Positions 25,103 to 32,684 of a DNA stretch of 41,892 bases are shown here, piece by piece. Position numbers and translations under genes: made by a program. Source of the stretch: CBFFRJ01 sp965644225 (lineage in GTDB: Bacteria > Pseudomonadota > Gammaproteobacteria > Enterobacterales > Enterobacteriaceae); assembly GCF_965644225.1 (NCBI RefSeq), contig NZ_CBFFRJ010000033.1, positions 1-41,892 of the forward strand, written 5' to 3'. The notes below the pieces were generated by a model, which was given only the letters and a program-made list of their open reading frames with translations, made no database searches and was not told the origin of the DNA. Numbering within the stretch: the first letter of the stretch is position 1; every line of letters begins with the position of its first letter.

Positions 25103-25945
25103 ATGACCCCTTTTCTGGACGCCTATTTCGCCCGTATTGATTTTGCTGGTAAACCGGATGTGAGTATCGACACATTGCGGTCTTTGCATGCGCTGCACAA
25201 CGCGGCCATTCCGTTTGAAAACCTCGATGTGGTGCTGCCCCGTGAAATCGAACTGACCGACGAGGCGATTTTTAACAAACTGGTGGTCGCCCGTCGCGGC
25301 GGCTACTGTTTTGAACAGAATGGACTCTTTGAACGCGTTCTGCGTGAGATTGGGTTTAACGTCCGCAGTTTGCTGGGCCGGGTGGTGCTTTCAAATCCGG
25401 CGCAGATGCCGCCGCGTACTCACCGGGTGCTACTGGTGACCCTGGACGATCAACAGTGGCTGGCCGACGTTGGATTCGGCGGGCAAACCCTGACCGCGCC
25501 AGTGCGTCTGGCGGCGAACATTGAGCAGGAGACGCCGCATGGTCTGTACCGTCTGCAGCCTGCCGGAACTGACTGGATTTTGCAGTTCCGCCACCATGAA
25601 AAATGGCAATCGATGTACCAGTTAGAGATAGGGCCGCAGTATCAGGCCGATTTTGTGATGGGCAATTTCCATTCGGCGCACTGGCCGCAGTCCCATTTCC
25701 GCCATCATTTATTGATGTGCCGCCATTTCACTGACGGCAGCAAACTGACGCTCACCAACTTTCACTTTACCTGGTGGAAAGCAGGCCAGGTTATCAAAGA
25801 GATCGTTGCCCCCGATGCCCGGAGCCTGCATGGGCTGCTGCAAGAGCATTTTGGTCAGGGGGCCGATCATCCGCAGTATGGCTTCAGCGCGGATGCTCTC
25901 GAGGTGACAATGTCACGTTTTAATCTTCATGAGGAAGGGCGCTAA
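25103..25945 (+). CDS. nhoA: Arylamine/N-hydroxyarylamine O-acetyltransferase NhoA
   Basis: A 280-residue arylamine N-acetyltransferase. It transfers acetyl from acetyl-CoA to arylamines or O-acetylates N-hydroxyarylamines, activating nitroaromatic mutagens. The catalytic triad is visible: C69 in RRGGYCFEQN, the His of PRTHRVLLVTL (about residue 107) and the Asp of WLADVGFGGQ (about 122). The start follows AGGAGCTGG. It occupies the same neighbourhood as E. coli nhoA (pptA-yddH-nhoA) with the diguanylate cyclase and ABC importer inserted. Its last 26 bases overlap the convergent smvR gene. Confidence 0.94.
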   Translation: MTPFLDAYFARIDFAGKPDVSIDTLRSLHALHNAAIPFENLDVVLPREIELTDEAIFNKLVVARRGGYCFEQNGLFERVLREIGFNVRSLLGRVVLSNPAQMPPRTHRVLLVTLDDQQWLADVGFGGQTLTAPVRLAANIEQETPHGLYRLQPAGTDWILQFRHHEKWQSMYQLEIGPQYQADFVMGNFHSAHWPQSHFRHHLLMCRHFTDGSKLTLTNFHFTWWKAGQVIKEIVAPDARSLHGLLQEHFGQGADHPQYGFSADALEVTMSRFNLHEEGR

Positions 25946-26516
25946 ACAGCTCCTGATGTATGCTGGCATCCAGATGTCTGTCGAAGGTGGAGTCGTCGAT
26001 ATCTGGTATGCCCAGCACGCAGATACCATCCAGCCCACAGACCAGGGCGATTAAGCGCCAGGCAATGTTTTCTGGCGTGTCGGTGGGGGTGAATTCCCGG
26101 GCCGCAACCCCGGCAGAAATGATCTCCACAACTTTGTTGTGCCACATCTCCATGCTCAGCACCCAGGCGGCTTTCAGTTCCGCTTCTTTGCTGATCTGCA
26201 ACTGCACTTCCCGCCACAGGTGAATATAGGCATCCAGCCCGCCTTCATCGCTGCCCAGCATCGCGTGTAAACGTTCCCGCCAACTGGCGGTGTCAGGCAA
26301 CACGTTGACCTCCAGAACGTCGCGGCTGATACGGATAAAGGCTTGCGCTTTTAACGAGTCCACCGAGGCGAAATGATGGTGGACCTGGCCAGTGGCCACG
26401 GCGGCTTCGGTCGCAATCCGGCGTACCGTCATTGCACTGATGCCTTCGGCAAGGGCCACGCGTATGGCGGCCTGTAAAATGATCTCACACCGCTGATCCC
26501 GAGTTAAATAAGCCAC
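25920..26516 (-). CDS. smvR: TetR-family repressor SmvR
   Basis: A 198-residue TetR regulator. The DNA-binding domain is near residues 1-50 (ILQAAIRVALAEGISAMTVRRIA, then ATGQVHHHF) and the ligand domain follows. It is divergent from smvA; in Klebsiella, Citrobacter and Enterobacter SmvR represses smvA, and its loss raises tolerance to chlorhexidine and other cationic biocides. The frame continues to 26555, but GTG 26516 is chosen: AAAGGGGG stands four bases before it and the resulting start VAYLTRDQR fits the family. No lesion is seen, so repression should be intact. Confidence 0.83.
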   Translation of the reverse strand: MAYLTRDQRCEIILQAAIRVALAEGISAMTVRRIATEAAVATGQVHHHFASVDSLKAQAFIRISRDVLEVNVLPDTASWRERLHAMLGSDEGGLDAYIHLWREVQLQISKEAELKAAWVLSMEMWHNKVVEIISAGVAAREFTPTDTPENIAWRLIALVCGLDGICVLGIPDIDDSTFDRHLDASIHQELFSALPHED

Positions 26517-26560
26517 ATAGCCCCCTTTATCCATTGATCGGGCGAAGTTTAACAAAAAGC

Positions 26561-26610
26561 TGGACAGATGTTCAATATTCCGTAGGATCGCATTTCTGGA
26601 CGTGTGTCCA
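26561..26610. promoter_or_regulatory. Pair of SmvR-type operators between smvR and smvA
   Basis: Two related dyads lie 36 bases apart: TGGACAGATGTTCA (26561-26574) and TGGACGTGTGTCCA (26597-26610). The second has perfect 5-bp arms, TGGAC/GTCCA. Their place between divergent repressor and pump genes suggests SmvR binding and control of both. The repeat is directly visible; the ligand protein is inferred. Confidence 0.6.
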
Positions 26611-26629
26611 ACAAATGAAAGAGGGTGTT

Positions 26630-28150
26630 ATGTTTCGGCAGTGGTTGACGCTGGTTATTATTGTGCTGGTCTATATTCCGGTGGCAATTGATGCCACGGT
26701 GTTGCATGTGGCATCCCCGACGCTCAGCGCGGAACTGGCGACCAGCAGTAACGAATTATTGTGGATAATCGATATCTATTCCCTGGTGATGGCCGGAATG
26801 GTGCTGCCGATGGGGGCGCTGGGCGATCGTATTGGCTTTAAGCGATTGCTGCTTACCGGCAGTGGGATATTTGGCCTTGCTTCTTTGCTGGCGGCGTTTT
26901 CCGGCTCTGCCGGGCAGTTGATTGCTGCGCGGGCGCTGTTGGCAACAGGTGCGGCAATGATAGTTCCGGCGACCCTTGCCGGGATCCGCACCACCTTTAC
27001 CCACGCCGCCCAGCGTAATATGGCGCTCGGCGTCTGGGCCGCCGTGGGATCCGGCGGCGCAGCCTTTGGTCCGCTGATTGGCGGATGGCTGTTGGCCCAT
27101 TTCCACTGGGGCGCGGTATTTTTGATTAATGCCCCGATTGTGCTGCTGGTTATGATGCTGACGGCGCGCTTTGTACCGCCTCAGCAGGGCAGACGTCAGC
27201 AGCCGCTGAATCTGGCGCAGGCGTTTATGCTGATTGCGGCCATTCTGCTGCTGGTGTGGAGTGCAAAAACGGCAATCAAAGGAAGTGTTGCGACCTGGGG
27301 CGTGGCCGCGGCCTTTTCTGTCGGCGGCATTCTGCTGATGGCTTTTGTGCGCCAGCAACTGGCGGCGAGTGTGCCGATGATCGATCTGCGGCTGTTTGCC
27401 CAGAGGATTATTTTGTCCGGGGTGGTGATGGCGGTGACGGCGATGATAGCCCTGGTTGGTTTTGAACTGCTGATGGCGCAGGAATTACAGTTTGTTCACG
27501 GCTTCACCCCTTTTGCCGCTGGCATTTTTATGCTGCCGGTGATGCTGGCCAGTGGCTTTAGCGGCCCGATTGCCGCAATACTGGTCTCACGTCTAGGGCT
27601 ACGGCAGGTTGCGGCAGGGGGAATGGCGCTCAGTGCCGTCAGCTTTCTTGGTTTGTCGGTCACCAACTTTGCCACTCAGCAAACCCAGGCCTGGATCCTG
27701 ATGGCCCTGTTAGGTTTTAGCGCAGCCAGCGCGCTGCTGGCCTCTACCGCCGCAATTATGGCGGCAGCCCCCAAAGAGAAAGCGGCCTCGGCGGGAGCGA
27801 TTGAAACCATGGGGTATGAGCTTGGGGCGGGGCTGGGAATCGCGCTGTTTGGTCTGATCCTGACCCGCAGCTTCTCCACCTCCATCACGCTGCCAGGCGG
27901 ACTGAGTAGTGAACAGGCGGCGCAGGCGTCTTCCTCTATTGGCGAGGCATTTCAGCTGGCGCAGAGGCTTTCGCTGCCCACCTCCGGGGAGGTTATTTCT
28001 GCGGCGAAATCAGCGTTTATTACCTCGCACAGCGTGGCGCTGGCAACTGCAGGGGCATTGTTATTGCTGCTGGCTTTTGGCGTCTGGTTTAGCCTTGCCG
28101 GGCTTGATAAAACCGTCAGCAGGGTCGAGCCAGACGGGGATCGAGGGTAA
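26630..28150 (+). CDS. smvA: MFS multidrug/biocide efflux pump SmvA
   Basis: A 506-residue drug:proton antiporter of the DHA2 (14-helix) family. Salmonella SmvA exports methyl viologen, acriflavine and other cationic dyes and biocides. The N-terminus (MFRQWLTLVIIVLVYIPVAI) and the motif A region MGALGDRIGFKRLLL follow SmvA closely, as does IVPATLAGIRTTF and the later ASGFSGPIAAILVSRLGLR. Start 26630 follows AAAGAGGG; the frame is open upstream but that part lies over the operator. The 3' end overlaps the convergent RES toxin gene by 35 bases. Confidence 0.94.
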   Translation: MFRQWLTLVIIVLVYIPVAIDATVLHVASPTLSAELATSSNELLWIIDIYSLVMAGMVLPMGALGDRIGFKRLLLTGSGIFGLASLLAAFSGSAGQLIAARALLATGAAMIVPATLAGIRTTFTHAAQRNMALGVWAAVGSGGAAFGPLIGGWLLAHFHWGAVFLINAPIVLLVMMLTARFVPPQQGRRQQPLNLAQAFMLIAAILLLVWSAKTAIKGSVATWGVAAAFSVGGILLMAFVRQQLAASVPMIDLRLFAQRIILSGVVMAVTAMIALVGFELLMAQELQFVHGFTPFAAGIFMLPVMLASGFSGPIAAILVSRLGLRQVAAGGMALSAVSFLGLSVTNFATQQTQAWILMALLGFSAASALLASTAAIMAAAPKEKAASAGAIETMGYELGAGLGIALFGLILTRSFSTSITLPGGLSSEQAAQASSSIGEAFQLAQRLSLPTSGEVISAAKSAFITSHSVALATAGALLLLLAFGVWFSLAGLDKTVSRVEPDGDRG

Positions 28151-28592
28151 AGGGTTCGGATTTGACGCTTTTCAGTACCTTTGCCGCCTGAGGGTGCTCG
28201 GGATTAAACAGCGCGTTCCACTCGCCGGTGATGGTGCTGGGGACGCGCAGCATCAGGCCGTTGGTTGTCGATGCCAGCCAGTCATCGCCGATATGCTGAG
28301 TGGAGACGGGCGGCGGATCGGCCTTCCAGTCTTCAGGCAGTGACGCTAAATCCAGGGTGGCGACCAGATTGCGGGGAACGTTGAGGGTTAAAAAGCAGTA
28401 GCCGAGGGCAAGATCTTCAATGTCGAGATGGACCAGGGTTTCAAGCACACACAAGGCTCTGGAGGAACCGAGGTAGACGCAATCCTTGCCGGGGGAATTC
28501 CAGCGTCCGCCCCAGGTGCGGGCTCCATAGCCATCGAAGGCCGTGGCGGCGTATTTGTCTTTTACCAGCCGCCAGAAGGTGATGTTTTCCAT
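28116..28592 (-). CDS. RES-domain toxin of a RES-Xre toxin-antitoxin pair
   Basis: A 158-residue RES-domain protein, named for conserved Arg-Glu-Ser. Studied RES toxins (for example MbcT and the Photorhabdus RES) destroy NAD+ or modify metabolic enzymes. Conserved positions are visible: R in FWRLV, GGRWNSPG, VYLGSSRALCVLETLVHL with the glutamate, and a Ser/Thr-rich C-terminal part. It starts 3 bases after the antitoxin stop, the usual order (antitoxin first). The length is typical. The 3' end lies inside smvA on the opposite strand. No ribosome-binding site is obvious, so translation is probably coupled to the antitoxin. Confidence 0.88.
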   Translation of the reverse strand: MENITFWRLVKDKYAATAFDGYGARTWGGRWNSPGKDCVYLGSSRALCVLETLVHLDIEDLALGYCFLTLNVPRNLVATLDLASLPEDWKADPPPVSTQHIGDDWLASTTNGLMLRVPSTITGEWNALFNPEHPQAAKVLKSVKSEPFTLDPRLARPC

Positions 28593-28595
28593 TAA

Positions 28596-29042
28596 TTAAT
28601 TGACCACACCGTGTTCAATACGGCCGATCAGCGTCAGGACGGCTTCCGCTCCGGCGGGGGTGGAGAGCAAATCCGCCGGCTTTTTACCGCCCAGTCCCTT
28701 GGCCGGTTTAATGAGCCACTGCGCCATGCGCTCGCTGTTGCCATTAAAGAGTTCGCGGGCGGCGCTGATCACCCGGGCTAAAGTGTAAACCCGCGCACTT
28801 TGTTCCGGGGAGAAGCGTTTTTCAGCGCTGTTAAGGCGACGGTTATAGGTGTTGCGGTCAATACCCGCCATCCGGCAGAGCATGACTTCATCGAGGGCGA
28901 CGGCGCCTGCGATATCGCGCAGCACGCCTGCATTCAGTCCCACGCTGATGCTGTCATGGGCCGCAATCGCCGTCGCGGGCAGTCCCAGAATACTGAGCAG
29001 ATCGTGCGCTGCGGCACGGGTGCCGGGAGTATAGAGTTGCAT
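28596..29042 (-). CDS. Xre/MbcA/ParS-type antitoxin of the RES-Xre pair
   Basis: A 148-residue antitoxin of the DUF2384 class. The N-terminal Xre-like helix-turn-helix is around residues 30-85 (GVLRDIAGAVALDEVMLCRMAGI). The C-terminal DUF2384 toxin-binding segment is visible (ARELFNGNSERMAQWLIKPAKGLGGKKPADLL). Start 29042 is chosen because AAAAGGAGCGC lies at the right distance; an in-frame ATG at 29063 has no good ribosome-binding site and lies inside the operator. The first gene of a two-gene operon with the toxin, it should repress its own promoter through the 10-bp inverted repeat at 29058-29090. Confidence 0.88.
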   Translation of the reverse strand: MQLYTPGTRAAAHDLLSILGLPATAIAAHDSISVGLNAGVLRDIAGAVALDEVMLCRMAGIDRNTYNRRLNSAEKRFSPEQSARVYTLARVISAARELFNGNSERMAQWLIKPAKGLGGKKPADLLSTPAGAEAVLTLIGRIEHGVVN

Positions 29043-29057
29043 AGGTGCGCTCCTTTT

Positions 29058-29090
29058 GTTCATTTGATATTTATTTTAGTTCAAATGAAC
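29058..29090. promoter_or_regulatory. Operator of the RES-Xre operon
   Basis: GTTCATTTGA (29058-29067) is an exact inverted copy of TCAAATGAAC (29081-29090), with 13 AT-rich bases between that probably contain the -10. Its place directly before the antitoxin gene fits autorepression by the Xre protein. Confidence 0.75.
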
Positions 29091-29107
29091 AGGCGGGGCA
29101 ATCTTCG

Positions 29108-29989
29108 TTACTGCTGACGGGTCGCCCACCAGCAAAGTAACGAACCAGCGCAGACCATTATGGCGCCTTGCCAGAATGCGAACGAGAGCGGGGCGCTTAG
29201 TACAAAGGCGGCCAGCGCAGAAGACAACACTGGCGTAAAGTAAGAGGCCGCAGCCAGTACCGCCACGTGACCGTGTAAAATCCCGACGTTCCAGGCAGCA
29301 TAACCCATTCCCAGCGCAATGGCGGTTAGCACAAGTTTGATAACCACCGGTACGCTGAATTGCATCGGCGGTTGTTCGCTGAGGAAAAACTTCACCCACA
29401 GCGTGGCTGCCGTCAGCAGAATAAACAGGGTAATGCCGTTTGCGCCACGGGCATATTTGCGGGTGACGGTGCAGTTCATCGCCCAGATAAAGGCTCCGGC
29501 GAAGGCCAGCGCATAGCTGAGAGGACTGGAGAGAATATTTTGCCGGATATCGTGCAGATTAATGCCCTGTTCACCGCCTAAAACCCAGCTCACGCCGACA
29601 ACCGCCAGCAGCAAGCCCGGCACTACCAGCCATGTGGATTTTTGACCGGTAAACAGAATGGCGAAGAGTATTGTCAGGCTGGGCCATAAATAATTGACCA
29701 TTCCGACCTCAATGGCCTGCTGGCGCGTTCCGGCATAGCCCAGCGATAACGCCAGACACAGTTCATAGCAGACAAACAGAACGCTGCCCGCCAGCAGATA
29801 GCCGCGTGGAAAACGCCGCAAATCAGGGAAGCCAACGGTGAACATAAGCAGGATCGCGCTCAGGGTGTAGATCATCGCCGCTCCTCCTACCGGTCCCAGT
29901 CCTTCGCTGACGGCACGAATCAAACCCACCATCGTGCTCCACAAAACAATGGCGGCAAGGCCGGTCAATGTTGCTCTTTGTTTATTCAC
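29108..29989 (-). CDS. yddG: Aromatic amino acid exporter YddG
   Basis: A 293-residue ten-helix DMT/EamA exporter. E. coli YddG exports phenylalanine, tyrosine, tryptophan and threonine. The helix 1 region AIVLWSTMVGLIRAVSEGLGPVGGAA and NYLWPSLTILFAILF are near identical to the E. coli protein. The frame allows an ATG at 29995, but that codon touches its AGG; GTG 29989, after AGGATGGAT, gives VNKQRATLTGL, matching the E. coli start and total length exactly. The gene stands alone, divergent from the AraJ-like gene and 66 bases from the RES-Xre operator-promoter. Confidence 0.93.
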   Translation of the reverse strand: MNKQRATLTGLAAIVLWSTMVGLIRAVSEGLGPVGGAAMIYTLSAILLMFTVGFPDLRRFPRGYLLAGSVLFVCYELCLALSLGYAGTRQQAIEVGMVNYLWPSLTILFAILFTGQKSTWLVVPGLLLAVVGVSWVLGGEQGINLHDIRQNILSSPLSYALAFAGAFIWAMNCTVTRKYARGANGITLFILLTAATLWVKFFLSEQPPMQFSVPVVIKLVLTAIALGMGYAAWNVGILHGHVAVLAAASYFTPVLSSALAAFVLSAPLSFAFWQGAIMVCAGSLLCWWATRQQ

Positions 29990-30142
29990 ATCCATCCTGC
30001 TTTTTTACTTTTAACAACGGCAAACAGGGGAATGTATAGTACTTTGCCTGCTATGCAAACTCTTGCGTCACTTAGCCGCACTCACAGGGACGGACATTCA
30101 CAATCCGTGGCGTTGATATGGATTAATCCGCCAGAACGCTGA

Positions 30143-30158
30143 TTTGATCTGGATCACA
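30143..30158. promoter_or_regulatory. FNR/CRP-like site before the AraJ-like gene
   Basis: TTTGATCTGGATCACA contains TTGAT-N4-ATCAC, one base off the FNR consensus TTGAT-N4-ATCAA. It also has a good CRP right half (TCACA). It lies 54 bases upstream of the start. Either regulator is possible, or neither. Confidence 0.35.
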
Positions 30159-30211
30159 CTTAACCAATGGCTGATAATAACCGCTGCATTTTTTTAACAA
30201 GTGGTTGTGGT

Positions 30212-31387
30212 ATGAAAAAGACGATTTTTTCGTTAGCACTTGGCACCTTTGGCCTCGGCATGGCGGAATTTGGCATTATGGGTGTGCTCACGGAGCTGGC
30301 GAAAGATGTCGGCATTACCATTCCTTCCGCCGGGAACATGATCTCCTTTTATGCTTTTGGCGTGGTGATCGGCGCGCCGATCATCGCCCTGTTTTCCAGT
30401 AAATTCTCGCTGAAAACGATCCTGCTGTTTCTGGTCGCCATGTGTGCGGTCGGCAATGTAATTTTTACCTTCTCAACCTCCTATACCATGCTGGCGATTG
30501 GGCGGCTGGTCTCCGGTTTTCCGCATGGCGCATTCTTTGGCGTGGGCACCATTTTGCTGTCAAAAATCGCCCCGCCGGGAAAAGTAACCCTGGCGGTTGC
30601 GGGGATGGTGGCAGGGATGACGGTCGCAAACCTGGCCGGGGTTCCTGTTGGCACATGGCTGGGACATGCGTTTAGCTGGCGCTACACCTTCTTTCTTATC
30701 GCCATCTTTAACCTTCTGGTGATGCTGTCGATTATTGTCTGGGTGCCAAAACTTTACGACAGGGCAGAAACGCGCCTGTCTGAGCAGTTTCGCTTTCTGA
30801 AAAAACCAGAGCCCTGGCTTATTTTCTCTGCCACCATGTTTGGTAATGCGGGGGTCTTTGCCTGGTTCAGCTTTGTGAAGCCGTTTATGCTCAATGTCTC
30901 GGGTTTCCCGGAACTGTTTATGACCGTCATCATGATGCTGATGGGATTAGGTATGGTGCTGGGAAACCTGATGAGCGGCAGATTGTCCGGGCGTTTTAGT
31001 CCGCTGCGTATTGCCGCCACCACCGACCTGGTGATTGTGTTGTCACTGCTGATGCTGTTTGCGTTCGGTGAAAATAAGATAGCTTCGCTGACCATGGGCT
31101 TTATCTGCTGCGCGGGCCTGTTTGCGCTTGCCGCACCTTTGCAGATTTTGCTTATTCAGAATGCCAAAGGCGGCGAGTTGCTGGGGGCGGCGGGTGGTCA
31201 GGTCGCCTTTAACCTTGGCAGTGCGATTGGCGCGTATTTTGGCGGGCTGATGATAACCATTGGCCTGAGCTGGGATTATGTCACGCTGCCGGCGGCCATT
31301 CTTTCGTTCTCGGCAATGTCGTCATTACTGATGTACGGGTATATGAAGACCCGTCGCAGCCGGCCAGAAGGGCCAGTTCTGGCCTGA
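30212..31387 (+). CDS. AraJ-like MFS transporter
   Basis: A 391-residue 12-helix MFS protein of the DHA1 type, very similar along its length to E. coli AraJ (GTFGLGMAEFGIMGVLTEL, RLVSGFPHGAFFGVG, FAATMFGNAGVFAWFS-type segment, QNAKGGELLGAAGGQ). AraJ is a sugar/drug efflux-like carrier whose true substrate is not known. E. coli araJ lies elsewhere and is under arabinose control; no AraC site is evident here. ATG 30212 is chosen because MKKTIFSLALGT matches the AraJ start; the upstream in-frame ATG at 30167 would add an unrelated 15 residues. Ribosome-binding site weak. Confidence 0.85.
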   Translation: MKKTIFSLALGTFGLGMAEFGIMGVLTELAKDVGITIPSAGNMISFYAFGVVIGAPIIALFSSKFSLKTILLFLVAMCAVGNVIFTFSTSYTMLAIGRLVSGFPHGAFFGVGTILLSKIAPPGKVTLAVAGMVAGMTVANLAGVPVGTWLGHAFSWRYTFFLIAIFNLLVMLSIIVWVPKLYDRAETRLSEQFRFLKKPEPWLIFSATMFGNAGVFAWFSFVKPFMLNVSGFPELFMTVIMMLMGLGMVLGNLMSGRLSGRFSPLRIAATTDLVIVLSLLMLFAFGENKIASLTMGFICCAGLFALAAPLQILLIQNAKGGELLGAAGGQVAFNLGSAIGAYFGGLMITIGLSWDYVTLPAAILSFSAMSSLLMYGYMKTRRSRPEGPVLA

Positions 31388-31394
31388 GAAGAGC

Positions 31395-31416
31395 ACCGCT
31401 CCTGAAAGGGAGCGGT
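31395..31416. terminator. Hairpin between the AraJ-like gene and higA
   Basis: ACCGCTCC (31395-31402) pairs with GGAGCGGT (31409-31416), an 8-bp stem with a 6-base loop lying between two convergent genes. No strong T-tract follows, so it may act as a weak terminator. Confidence 0.5.
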
Positions 31417-31703
31417 TAAGGTAACGTCATAAGACGCTGAAGTGTCGAAATATCGATATGTTTTTGTGCCCGGGCCAGACTCCAGGCGTTTTGCAGCTGA
31501 AGCCACATATCGGCTGAGCTACCAATAACCACCGACAATCTGACGGCCATCTCTGGCGTCAGGACGGCTTTCCCGGACAACAGGCGACTTGCCGTTGACG
31601 GCGCAATATCCATTGCCCGGGCAAAAGTCCGCAGGCCAATATTAAGCTCATCCAGTGCTTCCTGAATGATCTCCCCGGGATGGGGGGGATTCGCCATTTT
31701 CAT
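31416..31703 (-). CDS. yddM: HigA-type antitoxin (YddM)
   Basis: A 95-residue XRE-family protein of the HigA/VapI class, close to E. coli YddM. It has the family's opening NPPHPGEIIQEALDELNI, the helix-turn-helix ALDIAPSTASRLLSGKA-like region near residues 27-50, and VIGSSADMWLQLQNAWSLARA. It should neutralise HigB and repress the operon. Its ATG overlaps the higB stop by one base (TGATG), the reversed order (toxin first) typical of higBA. Its stop lies within the hairpin shared with the AraJ-like gene. Confidence 0.9.
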   Translation of the reverse strand: MKMANPPHPGEIIQEALDELNIGLRTFARAMDIAPSTASRLLSGKAVLTPEMAVRLSVVIGSSADMWLQLQNAWSLARAQKHIDISTLQRLMTLP

Positions 31704-31981
31704 CAGTGGTAGTCCTCATAATCAAGAATCCAGGCATCACCATCGCTAAACTCGAAGGTTAATCGCCAGTTGGCAGAAACCGTAATAGCCCAAATGCCCT
31801 GCCTGGCGCCCCCGAGAGGATGTAACCGATAGCCAGGCAGGTCGATATCATTGAGATGTGACGACGCGTGAATAACAGCAAGTCTTCTGCGTAATCGTTG
31901 TATATGCTCAACCTTTACGCCGCGCTCCGTGCCATTAAGAAACAGGTCCCGAAGTCCTTTGTGGCGAAAACTCCTGATCAT
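31703..31981 (-). CDS. higB: HigB-type RNase toxin
   Basis: A 92-residue RelE/HigB-superfamily toxin, which cleaves mRNA on the ribosome. The start MIRSFRHKGLRDLFLNGT, the basic RLRRRLAVIHAS helix and the C-terminal GIWAITVSANWRLTFEFSDGDA, ending YEDYH, are all typical. ATG 31981 fits the family start and has AGGGAG upstream; an ATG next to it (31984) and a longer frame to 32011 are alternatives. E. coli K-12 keeps yddM at this locus; here the toxin partner is intact. Confidence 0.9.
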   Translation of the reverse strand: MIRSFRHKGLRDLFLNGTERGVKVEHIQRLRRRLAVIHASSHLNDIDLPGYRLHPLGGARQGIWAITVSANWRLTFEFSDGDAWILDYEDYH

Positions 31982-32007
31982 CATCACTCCCTGTTCCCTT
32001 CCGCGGA

Positions 32008-32037
32008 ACAATATACAGTCTGTTGCGTCATGCGCAA
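32008..32037 (-). promoter_or_regulatory. higBA promoter with operator dyad
   Basis: On the minus strand TTGCGC and TATATT stand 16 bases apart as -35 and -10. The dyad TTGCG-TCATG-CGCAA (32023-32037, plus strand) covers the -35. HigA binding there would repress the operon. Confidence 0.6.
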
Positions 32038-32125
32038 CACTCCTTCCACCATCAAATAACCTTAAGGGAAAATATGTGTGGCGGTTAGCATATTGTCTGT
32101 AATCAGGAGGGCGGCTCGCAGAATA

Positions 32126-32563
32126 TTAATCCCGCATCCACGGGGTGATACTTAAGCCGACCAGCATGCCTTCGGGGCTGAGTAACCGGCTGATACTTTG
32201 CCCCCAGGGCTCCAGGCGATTAGCCACCAGCAATTTGTAACCCTGGTCCTGCAAATGTTGCGTGGCACGGCTCAGGTCTTCCACTTCAAATTCGATCCAG
32301 CTTTGCGGCACCGGTAGATCCGCAGGCCAATGTTCTTTGCCAAAGCAGGACTCAGCCGCCTGCGACAGCGGCCAGAGCGCAAAGTGTTTAGCCCCCTTAA
32401 GCGCATCATGATCGGCGACCAGATACTCTTCATTGCCTTCCATCCCTTTCAGGGGAAGACCTAAGGTGGCCTGATAAAAGGCGGCGCTCGCTTTCACATC
32501 GCGGGGAATGGGGCCAAAACCCGCAATAAACAGTACATCCAGCCCGCTTGCAGAGATATCCAT
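32126..32563 (-). CDS. VOC-family (glyoxalase/bleomycin resistance-like) protein
   Basis: A 145-residue protein with the vicinal-oxygen-chelate fold (FIAGFGPIPRDVKASAAFYQATLGLP, WIEFEVEDLSRATQHLQDQGYKLL, ending with a strand typical of the fold). Family roles include glyoxalases, dioxygenases and antibiotic-binding proteins; nothing in the sequence fixes which. The metal-binding pattern is incomplete, so a binding protein or an unstudied enzyme is possible. ATG 32563 is chosen because AAAGGAG lies 8 bases before it; an upstream in-frame GTG is too close. The gene stands alone. Confidence 0.78.
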   Translation of the reverse strand: MDISASGLDVLFIAGFGPIPRDVKASAAFYQATLGLPLKGMEGNEEYLVADHDALKGAKHFALWPLSQAAESCFGKEHWPADLPVPQSWIEFEVEDLSRATQHLQDQGYKLLVANRLEPWGQSISRLLSPEGMLVGLSITPWMRD

Positions 32564-32644
32564 CTGCACTTCTCCTTTAGTTAATGGTGAGCAAAAAATC
32601 AGGGTTCAGATGAGCGTAAGAGCAGAGTGGCGGTAATGCAAATG

Positions 32645-32677
32645 CCCCATACCGGCACATAACCCGCCGGTATGGGG
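32645..32677 (-). terminator. Strong hairpin after the ABC-F gene
   Basis: CCCCATACCGGC (32645-32656) pairs with GCCGGTATGGGG (32666-32677): a 12-bp stem with a 9-base loop just after the ABC-F stop. On the minus strand it is followed by CATTTGCATT, only weakly T-rich. Confidence 0.65.
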
Positions 32678-32684
32678 TTAACAC

